From contig NZ_KB913032.1 of assembly GCF_000384215.1 (NCBI RefSeq), positions 1,823,021-1,887,020 on the forward strand: 64,000 nt of DNA. The letters are read 5' to 3'. Origin of the DNA: Amycolatopsis alba DSM 44262 (GTDB lineage Bacteria > Actinomycetota > Actinomycetes > Mycobacteriales > Pseudonocardiaceae). A program made the position numbers and the translations under genes. Below the pieces are notes generated by a model. The model searched no databases, was not told the DNA's origin, and saw only the letters and a list, made by a program, of their open reading frames with translations. This document shows, in pieces, positions 57,656 to 64,000 of this stretch (its first letter is position 1; each line of letters opens with the position of its first letter).

Positions 57656-58000
57656 GCGGTTCGGACGCCGGTCAGTGAGGGCTGAAGGCTCCCTTCGCGT
57701 CACGCCCGCCAGGTTCCGGTGCCCCCTGCCCGACGCGGCACCGCCGGAAGGCACGGGCCGGGCGGGTCGTGAGTGGCGACTGGCGGTCGAGCGGGGAGGA
57801 TTCGGGACGTTGTACGTCCGGAAGCTTCCCCCGTGACCGGTGCGACCTTGATCAACGGAGGATTGGGGACGGTGAGTGTCCCGGATCTTCCGTTGATCAA
57901 GATTCAAGACCGGTCGAGCCCTACAGCCGCGAAACCGCCACCTTCGCTCAGGTCAGGCGTGGGTAGGAAAATGCTGGTCCGCTCTAACCGTCCTCACCAC
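57656..58000. repeat. Gene-free region with several hairpins
   Basis: A 17-bp imperfect hairpin at 57793-57831 and a 24-bp arm pair at 57847-57870 with 57878-57901 (21 of 24 paired, beginning CTTGATCAACGGA) lie close together. Copy 2 of the ~67-bp dispersed repeat follows at 57916-57982. No coding frame of credible composition. The stretch separates two genes on the same strand and is probably a build-up of intergenic repeats. Confidence 0.7.
57916..57982. repeat. Copy 2 of the ~67-bp dispersed repeat
   Basis: 57936-57982 matches 35351-35397 (inverted) at 42 of 47 positions, with weaker similarity back to 57916. It lacks the inverted partner arm seen in copy 1. It ends 18 bp before the stop of the LuxR-type regulator gene. 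Confidence 0.75.
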
Positions 58001-59275
58001 TCACGACACCTGACCGACGGGTGCCAGCCGCAGCTCCCGCGCCAGCACGGCGGCCTCGCCGCGCGACGTGACTTCGAGCTTTCCCAGGATCTTCCGCACG
58101 TGGAACTTCACCGTGTGCTCGGTCAGCCGCAGTTCCTCGGCGATCTGCCGGTTCCGCTTGCCGAGGGCGATCCCCGCGAGGACTTCGAGTTCCCTCGAGT
58201 TCAGCCTGTCCAGCGGGCGCAGCTCCGGGGTCTCCGCGACCCCCAGCGGCAGGATCGCGGTGATCGTGGCACCCCAGCCGGGGACGGCGTCGACCTCCCA
58301 GCGGCCGCCGAGCGGGGTGATCCGCTCGGTGAGACCGGTGGCGGGCACGGCGCGGACGACGTCCGGGCCGTCGTCGCGCACGGTGATCCGCAGCGTCCCG
58401 CCGTCGATCAGCCACGAGGCCCGGACACGGGAGCTGCCGCGTTCCAGCGCGGCGAGCACGAGGCCGCGGGTGACCGTGCGCGAAGTGTGCGCGATGTCCT
58501 GCGGGAGCGGGCGTTCGTCACCGGGCCCGGCGAGGTCGACGGTCACGTCGTTGTGGCGTACCAAGGGATCCAGCTGCGCGGCGAGGGTGTCGAACGCCGC
58601 CGACGCCGGTTCCGCCGAGAGCTCCTGATCCCGGTCGGCGACCGAGCGCAGGTCGACCAGCGCGGCCGCGGCGAGGTCGGTGGCCGTCTGGCGAGCGGCG
58701 GCGTCGCCGAGCCGCCGTGAGCGCAGCACGGCGAGCAGCGAGGCCAGCGTGGTCGCGTGGGTCTGTCCCAGATCGGTGATCGTCTGCGCCCGCGCCGTCG
58801 CGGCCGCCAGGTTGCTCGCGAGGATCTCGGGTTCGGGATCCGTGGCGCGCTGGGCGGCGTTCACGCTGACGATGTCCCACAGCCCGGCGACGATCCCGAG
58901 CGCGCGATCGGCGGGCGCGTCCTCGGTGGGGACGAGCGCGATCATCGCCCCCTTGCCGATCACCGGCGCCGAGGTCAGGACGACGAGTTTCCGCCGCTTC
59001 CCGCCGAGGGTCTCTTCGGCGACCACCGCCTGGCCGGGGACGCCGAGCGCGGCGAGCCGCTGAAGTTCCGCGCTCGTGACCGATCCGGTGATCACCGGAT
59101 CGCCGTCGACCTTGATCGGGATACGGGAGCAGTCGCCGGTCTCCATCGCGGCGGCCCGGTGCGGCAGGACGGCGGCGGCCGTCGCGGAGAACCGCGGCAG
59201 GAATTCGGCGCGCGTGGCAGCGAGCAGGTGCTCGACCTGGTTCAGCACGTACAGCGGATCCGACCACTCGTCCAT
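58001..59275 (-). CDS. LuxR-family regulator with GAF-like and degenerate ATPase domains
   Basis: 424 residues from the ATG at 59275. The N-terminal ~160 residues are GAF-like; a middle helical stretch resembles a dimerisation domain, and LRITVRDDGPDVVRAVPATG then LTERITPLGGRWEV resembles a HATPase fold lacking a clear N-box. The C-terminal LuxR HTH is LNSRELEVLAGIALGKRNRQ followed by LTEHTVKFHVRKIL. It looks like a fused sensor-regulator without a phospho-acceptor. Divergent from the quinone-oxidoreductase gene, its probable target. Confidence 0.85.
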   Translation of the reverse strand: MDEWSDPLYVLNQVEHLLAATRAEFLPRFSATAAAVLPHRAAAMETGDCSRIPIKVDGDPVITGSVTSAELQRLAALGVPGQAVVAEETLGGKRRKLVVLTSAPVIGKGAMIALVPTEDAPADRALGIVAGLWDIVSVNAAQRATDPEPEILASNLAAATARAQTITDLGQTHATTLASLLAVLRSRRLGDAAARQTATDLAAAALVDLRSVADRDQELSAEPASAAFDTLAAQLDPLVRHNDVTVDLAGPGDERPLPQDIAHTSRTVTRGLVLAALERGSSRVRASWLIDGGTLRITVRDDGPDVVRAVPATGLTERITPLGGRWEVDAVPGWGATITAILPLGVAETPELRPLDRLNSRELEVLAGIALGKRNRQIAEELRLTEHTVKFHVRKILGKLEVTSRGEAAVLARELRLAPVGQVS

Positions 59276-59412
59276 GGGTCCACAGTAGGCGCGTTCCCCG
59301 TGCGCGCCGCTGCTCGCCCGGCTAGTGAACACTGCTCGTCCGAGCGGTTCGGGCGGCCTCCGGGCGCCGGTTGACTGATCGCAGCGAAGAAAATCCGAAA
59401 ACAGGAGTGAAC

Positions 59413-60300
59413 ATGCGAGCGATCACCATCACCGAGTACGGCGACACCGACGTCCTCAAGTCCGCCGGGGTCCCGGTGCCGGTTCCGGGCACGGGTCAGG
59501 TGCGGGTCGCGGTCAAGGCCGCCGGGGTCAACCCGATCGACTGGAAGATCCGGACCGGTGCCATGGCGGAGGTCCTCCCGGTCGAATTCCCGCACATCCT
59601 CGGCCTCGAATTCGCGGGCGTGGTGGACGCGGTGGGCGAAGGCGCCGGATTCGCCGTCGGGGACGAGGTCTTCGGCTGGCCGGACACCGGGACGTACGCG
59701 GAGTACGCGCTGGCGAGCGCGGTCGCCCGTAAACCCGCCGGGCTTTCGTGGGCCGAAGCCGCCGCGCTGCCCGTCGCCGGCGAGACGGCGCTGCGCGTGC
59801 TGGGCGAACTGGAGGTCAAGCCGGGCGAGACGCTCGTGCTCCACGGGGCGAGCGGCCAGGTCGGCCGGGTCGCGACGCAGGCCGCCGTCGCGCTGGGCGC
59901 CACGGTCATCGGGCTGGCGGGTGCTTCGTCACTGGACGAGGTGAAGGCGCTCGGCGCGGTGCCGGTCGAGTACGGCGACGGCTGGGTTTCGCGGGTCCGC
60001 TCGGTCGCGCCGGACGGCGTCGACGCGGTGTTCGACGCCGCGGGCTTCGGGGTTCTGAGCGACTCCGTCGAGCTGCTCGGTTCAACCGACCGGCTGATCA
60101 CCATCGCCGACCCTGCCGCGTACGCGCAGGGGCTGAAGTTCTCGGCCGGCGGGGAGCAGACCCCCGCGGTGCTGGAGGATCTCGTCTCGCGGGGGCTGAA
60201 GCTCAAGCTGGGGTCCGCTTACGCACTCGCGGATGTCGCGGAGGCGCACCGGGAGAGCGCCACGGGGCACGCGAGCGGGAAGATCACGCTGACGTTCTGA
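59413..60300 (+). CDS. NADPH:quinone oxidoreductase-like (zinc-independent MDR)
   Basis: 295 residues from the ATG at 59413 with GGAG upstream. MDR family: VKAAGVNPIDWKIRTGAM, GLEFAGVVDAVG and the NADPH loop VLHGASGQVGRVATQAAVAL, with no catalytic-zinc cysteines. Such enzymes reduce quinones or enones. It is divergent from the LuxR regulator at 58001 and probably induced by it. Confidence 0.92.
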   Translation: MRAITITEYGDTDVLKSAGVPVPVPGTGQVRVAVKAAGVNPIDWKIRTGAMAEVLPVEFPHILGLEFAGVVDAVGEGAGFAVGDEVFGWPDTGTYAEYALASAVARKPAGLSWAEAAALPVAGETALRVLGELEVKPGETLVLHGASGQVGRVATQAAVALGATVIGLAGASSLDEVKALGAVPVEYGDGWVSRVRSVAPDGVDAVFDAAGFGVLSDSVELLGSTDRLITIADPAAYAQGLKFSAGGEQTPAVLEDLVSRGLKLKLGSAYALADVAEAHRESATGHASGKITLTF

Positions 60301-60324
60301 AGCCTCGTGAGTGGCGAGGGCGTG

Positions 60325-60459
60325 ACTCGCGTGATCAGAGCCGTGATTCACGTGCGTGGAGCCGGAACTCGCGTGACTGGACACCGCACTCGAAGATGCG
60401 GGCCCGATCACGCGAGATCCGGCTCTGATCACGTGAGATCCGGCTTCGATCACGCGAGT
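60325..60459. repeat. Six 21-bp units in head-to-head arrangement
   Basis: Three units based on ACTCGCGTGATC...AGCCG (60325, 60346, 60367) face three inverted ones (60406, 60427, 60448), forming 54-bp arms (60325-60378 and 60406-60459) with a 27-bp loop. The exact 21-bp period equals two helical turns. Located between the quinone oxidoreductase and the convergent acyltransferase. Confidence 0.8.
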
Positions 60460-60478
60460 GCGGTGCCGCGTGACCCGC

Positions 60479-61387
60479 TCAGGAGCCAGGCACCTTCGCG
60501 GCCGGCACTGGCGCCGGGAGCACCACCGGAACCGGGGCCGGAGCGCCACGGCGCCGCCGCTGAGCCGGGATCTGCACCCGCCCCAGTGCCGCCTGTACCG
60601 CGGATTCCGCCAGCGCGGCCAGTTCCCGCCGGTCCGAAGCGCGGCCCGGCGCGATCTCCGGGCACACGTGCACCTCCAGCACCAGACCGCGCAACGCCGC
60701 CACCCGCCGCAGCGAGGCGATGAGCGACTCGGGCCCGATGAACGCCGGCTGCGTCGTCTCCCGCCCGTCGGCGAGCCGGAAGCGCAGCGCGAGCGGCCGC
60801 ACCGGGACACCGCCGTCGATCGCGGCCTGGAACGTCGCCGGGCGGAACCTGCCCGAGCCGAGACCGCACCAGGTGGTGCCTTCCGGGGTCACGCTGACGA
60901 GTGATCCGCCGCGCATCGCGCCGGCGAGTTCGTCCATGGTCGCGGGCAGGCTCCGCAGGTTCTCCCGGTCGAGGAAGATGCTGCCGCCGCGCCGGACCAG
61001 CAGGCCGAGCACCGGCCAGGTGCCGACCTCCTTCTTCGCGAGCGCCCGCATCGGCTGGACGGCGTTGATCGCGATGATGTCCAGCCACGAGATGTGGTTG
61101 TTCACCACGAGCGCGCCGCGGCCGGGCACGGCGCGGAAGCTTTCGTCACCGAGCACGCGCAGCCGTACCCCGAACGAGCGAAGGATCCCCGCGAACAGCA
61201 GGCGCACCAGCCGTTCCCGCGGCATGCCGCGCAGCACGAGCACCAGCGGCGCGGACAGGAAAGCGCCGAAGATGACGCCGATCGCCGCGGTGAACCGGAG
61301 GACACGCCGGGGGAACGCCACCGTCGGCGCCCCTTCGGTCAGGCAGCCGTCGCCACACGGCGACTTCGGCATCCAGGCGTGGGTCAT
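60479..61387 (-). CDS. 1-acyl-glycerol-phosphate-type / OlsA-like acyltransferase
   Basis: 302 residues. PlsC-type motif HX4D in NNHISWLDIIAIN, then SIFLDRENLRSLP and the TPEGTT loop; one or two membrane helices near the N-terminus (VLRFTAAIGVIFGAFLSAPL). Its ATG overlaps the upstream acyltransferase stop. In mycobacteria Rv3026c is comparable. Next to an OlsB-like protein it could be the O-acyltransferase of ornithine-lipid synthesis; a general lysophosphatidate acyltransferase is the alternative. Confidence 0.87.
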   Translation of the reverse strand: MTHAWMPKSPCGDGCLTEGAPTVAFPRRVLRFTAAIGVIFGAFLSAPLVLVLRGMPRERLVRLLFAGILRSFGVRLRVLGDESFRAVPGRGALVVNNHISWLDIIAINAVQPMRALAKKEVGTWPVLGLLVRRGGSIFLDRENLRSLPATMDELAGAMRGGSLVSVTPEGTTWCGLGSGRFRPATFQAAIDGGVPVRPLALRFRLADGRETTQPAFIGPESLIASLRRVAALRGLVLEVHVCPEIAPGRASDRRELAALAESAVQAALGRVQIPAQRRRRGAPAPVPVVLPAPVPAAKVPGS

Positions 61388-62166
61388 CCCTGCTCCCCCA
61401 GGAAGAACTTGAGATACCGCTCGTCGACGTTGTGCAGATCCAGCAGGACGAAGAAGTCCGCGACACCGAAATCCTCGTCCAGCGCGGGCGGGCCGTAGAT
61501 TTTCGCGCCCAGTCGCGTGTAGCCCTTGATGAGCGGCGGAATGATCGCGCGCGCGGGCCGCTCGACGCCCTCGGTCCGCCACGGGTGCAGCGGGGTCACC
61601 CGGCGCGACTCGTCCGCGTAGTGCTTGGCACGCAAGACATCCCAGACGCCCGCCGCGTAGGCCCCGCCGTCGTTCAGCGGCACGGACGCGCAGCCCGCGA
61701 GGTACCGGTGCCCCGCCAGCAGCATGTAGCGCCCGATCCCCGCCCAGACGAGGCTCACCACGGCGCCGCTGCGGTGGTCGGGGTGCACGCACGAGCGCCC
61801 CGTCTCGACCAGCGAAGGCCGCAGTGAATCGAGGGCCGTGAGGTCGAATTCGCTGTCGGAGTACAGCTTTCCCGCTCGCGCCGCCCGATCGGGCGGCAGC
61901 ATCCGGTACGTGCCCACGATCTCGCCGGTGTTGTCGTCCCGTACCACGAGGTGATCGCAGAACTCGTCGAAGTAGTCGACATCGAGGCCGGGTTCGAGCG
62001 AATTGAGCGTCGCTCCCATTTCCTCGGCGAACACCTGGTGACGGAGGCGCTGCGCGGCAACGACTTCTTCGTTTCCGTTCGCGACGAGAAGGGAGTAACG
62101 CGGCGCATCGGCCGGGAGTTCGACACCTGCCTGGTCAGTACTGACGAGGAGCTGTGACGTCGTCAT
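61384..62166 (-). CDS. OlsB/hemolysin-like N-acyltransferase (Acetyltransf_5)
   Basis: 260 residues from the ATG at 62166. GNAT-like acyl-ACP N-acyltransferase features: LRHQVFAEEMGATL, DYFDEFCDHLVVRDDNTGEI, RSCVHPDHRSGAVVSLVWAG and GYTRLGAKIYGPPALDEDFG. The pairing with the following PlsC-like gene mirrors olsB-olsA, which make ornithine lipids. Comparable to mycobacterial Rv3027c. Confidence 0.82.
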   Translation of the reverse strand: MTTSQLLVSTDQAGVELPADAPRYSLLVANGNEEVVAAQRLRHQVFAEEMGATLNSLEPGLDVDYFDEFCDHLVVRDDNTGEIVGTYRMLPPDRAARAGKLYSDSEFDLTALDSLRPSLVETGRSCVHPDHRSGAVVSLVWAGIGRYMLLAGHRYLAGCASVPLNDGGAYAAGVWDVLRAKHYADESRRVTPLHPWRTEGVERPARAIIPPLIKGYTRLGAKIYGPPALDEDFGVADFFVLLDLHNVDERYLKFFLGEQG

Positions 62167-62290
62167 AATCAAGGTCTACCCCCGGAGGGGTACCAACGAC
62201 AATGCGCCCGATGGCCGATTAGTGCACGTTCAGTTAATTGCGGGTTCTCAGGCTTCTCTCAGGGTGGAAGATCACTTCCGGGTCACAGAA

Positions 62291-62328
62291 AAGGGGCCGC
62301 CAGGGAAATAATCTCTGGACGGCCCCTT
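62291..62328. terminator. Terminator hairpin after etfA
   Basis: AAGGGGCCG-CCAG (62291 onward) pairs with 62315-62328 with one bulge. It starts 15 bp after the etfA stop and separates etfBA from the acyltransferase genes. Confidence 0.65.
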
Positions 62329-62343
62329 CACTGAATGCGAGAC

Positions 62344-63303
62344 TCAGCCCTTGCGCTTCTGGACCTCTTCGGCCAGCTGCGGCGCGACGTTGAACAGGTC
62401 GCCCACCACACCGAAGTCGGCGATCTCGAAGATCGGCGCCTCGGCGTCCTTGTTGACCGCGATGATGGTCTTCGAGGTCTGCATGCCCGCCCGGTGCTGG
62501 ATCGCACCGGAGATGCCCAGCGCGATGTACAGCTGCGGCGAGACCGTCTTGCCGGTCTGGCCCACCTGGAACTGCGCCGGGTAGTAGCCCGAGTCGACGG
62601 CGGCGCGGGAAGCACCGACGGCCGCGCCGAGCGAGTCGGCCAGCGTCTCGACAACGTCGAACTTCTCGGCCGAGCCGACACCGCGGCCACCGGAGACGAC
62701 GACCGAGGCCTCGGTCAGCTCCGGCCGGTCGCCGCCGACGATCGGCTCGACACCGGTGATCTTGGCGGACTTCGCCGGGTCGCCTGCGGGGACCTCGACG
62801 GTCTCCTCGGCGGCGGCACCGTCGGCCTGGGTCGCCTCGACCGCGCCGGGGCGGACCGAGATGACCGGGACACCCTTGGTGGCCTTGGCCTTGACGGAGA
62901 ACGCGCCACCGAAGATGGACTGGTCGACGCTGCCGTCGCTGTTCACGCCGACGGCGTCGTACAGCAGACCGGAGCCGAGGCGGACCGCGACACGGGCGGA
63001 CACCTCCTTGCCCTCGGCGCTGGCCGCGACGAGCACGGCGGCCGGGGAGGTCCGCTCCGCCAGTGCGGCGAGAACGTCCACCTTCGGGGTGACCAGGAAG
63101 CCGGTGGCGTTGTCGCCCTCGGCGACGTACACCTTGGCGGCGCCGTGCGCGGCGAGGGCTTCCTTCGCCTTGGCGGCGGTGCCGGTCGGGCCGACGACGA
63201 CCGCGGACGGCTCACCCAGTTCACGAGCGGCGGTCAGCAGCTCGAGCGTGACCTTCTTGACTTCACCGTCGACGTGGTCGACGAGGACGAGTACTTCAGC
63301 CAT
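62344..63303 (-). CDS. etfA: Electron transfer flavoprotein alpha subunit
   Basis: 319 residues. N-terminal domain [21 protein letters not shown]-terminal FAD domain with [20 protein letters not shown], the [20 protein letters not shown] then TGKTVSP motif, and [20 protein letters not shown]. Accepts electrons from acyl-CoA dehydrogenases. Follows etfB with 26 bp between. Confidence 0.97.
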   Translation of the reverse strand: MAEVLVLVDHVDGEVKKVTLELLTAARELGEPSAVVVGPTGTAAKAKEALAAHGAAKVYVAEGDNATGFLVTPKVDVLAALAERTSPAAVLVAASAEGKEVSARVAVRLGSGLLYDAVGVNSDGSVDQSIFGGAFSVKAKATKGVPVISVRPGAVEATQADGAAAEETVEVPAGDPAKSAKITGVEPIVGGDRPELTEASVVVSGGRGVGSAEKFDVVETLADSLGAAVGASRAAVDSGYYPAQFQVGQTGKTVSPQLYIALGISGAIQHRAGMQTSKTIIAVNKDAEAPIFEIADFGVVGDLFNVAPQLAEEVQKRKG

Positions 63304-63329
63304 TTCCCTATTCCTCCTCGAAACCTGTC

Positions 63330-64000
63330 TCAGATGAGCTTCTGCGCGACCAGGTAGGCGGCCACCTTGCTGCCGCCGTCACCCTCGTCCTCGACGCGCT
63401 CACCGGCGGTGCGCGGCGGCTTCGGGGAGGCTTCGAGCACGGACGACCAGGCGTTGCCCAGGCCGACCTCACCGGCGTCGAGGCCGAGGTCCGCGACGGT
63501 CAGCGTCTCGACCGGCTTCTTCTTGGCGGCCATGATCCCCTTGAAGGAGGGGTAGCGCGGCTCGTTGATCTTCTCGCCGACGCTCACCACCGCGGGGAGG
63601 TTCGCCTCGAGGTGCGTGACGCCGTCCTCGGTGTAGCGGTCGGCCTTGATCGAGGTGCCGTCGACGGTCAGCTCGTTCACGTGGGTCAGCTGCGGCAGGC
63701 CGAGCAGCTCGGCGATGATCGCAGGCACGGCGCCACCGCGGCCGTCGGAGGCCTCGTTACCGGTGATGACCAGGTCGAAGCCTTCGACCTTCGAGATCGC
63801 GGCGGCCAGCACCTTGGCGGTGGCGATCGCGTCGGAGCCGTGAAGGGCCGCGTCGGAGACGTGGATGGCCTTGTCGGCACCCATGGACAGCGCCTTGCGG
63901 ATCGCGTCGGTCGCGCGGTCGGGACCCACCGAGACGACGGTGACCTCGCCCTCGCCCGCTTCCTTGATCTTCAGGGCTTCTTCGACGGCCTTCTCGTTGA
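63330..64000 (-). CDS. etfB: Electron transfer flavoprotein beta subunit (N-terminus outside window)
   Basis: At least 223 codons; the frame is open to base 64000 with NEKAVEEALKIKEAG at the edge, so about 35-45 residues are missing. VTVVSVGPDRATDAIRKALS, FDLVITGNEASDGRGGAVPA, LPQLTHVNELTVDG and RYPSFKGIMAAKKKPVETLT are diagnostic. Forms the heterodimer with EtfA and carries AMP. Confidence 0.95.
   Translation of the reverse strand, partial: NEKAVEEALKIKEAGEGEVTVVSVGPDRATDAIRKALSMGADKAIHVSDAALHGSDAIATAKVLAAAISKVEGFDLVITGNEASDGRGGAVPAIIAELLGLPQLTHVNELTVDGTSIKADRYTEDGVTHLEANLPAVVSVGEKINEPRYPSFKGIMAAKKKPVETLTVADLGLDAGEVGLGNAWSSVLEASPKPPRTAGERVEDEGDGGSKVAAYLVAQKLI

Noticed and set aside
60325..60459. 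Repeated units considered as a CRISPR array
   Set aside because: Units are contiguous 21-mers, half inverted, with no unique spacers and no cas genes.

Overview
The window is a GC-rich actinobacterial chromosome segment. GTG starts, 4-nt ATGA/GTGA overlaps, a DUF397 protein, F420-type luciferase-like enzymes and the gene content point to Pseudonocardiaceae, most likely Amycolatopsis. The genus is inferred from general family knowledge, not from a database search. The gene order serA-leuB / ilvBNC / gatCAB-ACT-ligA-metE-like / mnmA-cysteine desulfurase / OlsA-OlsB-like / etfBA parallels, as I recall it, the Rv2993c-Rv3029c stretch of Mycobacterium tuberculosis, so most of the window is conserved chromosome core with inserted accessory genes.

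Layout. 1-11900 is accessory: a 5'-truncated TPR-CHAT protease-like gene, the relic of a LuxR response-regulator C-terminus, an orphan TPR protein that looks like a regulator without its DNA-binding domain, an RDD membrane protein with a lipoprotein, two alpha/beta hydrolases, a NarL-type two-component system, and a divergent pair of secreted enzymes (erythromycin-esterase family and beta-lactamase-related). 11900-12180 carries tRNA-Glu and tRNA-Gln. 12245-15601 holds a HAD phosphatase, a FAD monooxygenase with a TetR-like operator, and an FAH-family hydrolase. 15621-35346 is the amino-acid block: cimA, leuB, serA, ilvC, ilvN, ilvB and ilvD. It is interrupted by a large subtilase, a TetR/luciferase/ankyrin group, a tandem SnoaL protein and a DUF397 protein. 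35465-41821 is mixed metabolism, including a LacI-operator-controlled Gfo/Idh-DUF6807-cupin operon. 42512-51203 holds gatCAB, ligA and neighbours. 53896-56189 holds tRNA thiolation genes. 56239-60300 holds an MFS pump with a MerR-type promoter and a LuxR regulator divergent from a quinone oxidoreductase. 60479-64000 holds a lipid acyltransferase pair and etfA/etfB (etfB is cut by the window end).

Regulation is the most informative layer. cimA and ilvB each have a short leader ORF rich in the relevant branched-chain amino-acid codons, followed by a hairpin and T-run, i.e. transcription attenuation. Several catabolic or efflux genes have well-placed operators: palindromes between -35 and -10, and a 19-bp MerR spacer.

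I did not find a clear new multi-gene system such as a CRISPR, phage or biosynthetic cluster. The least explained structures are intergenic repeats: a three-copy nested hairpin family with a constant 17-nt spacer (27676, 27761, 53802), a two-copy repeat of about 67 bp (35351, 57916), six 21-bp units arranged head-to-head (60325-60459), and a group of strong gene-end hairpins of similar design.
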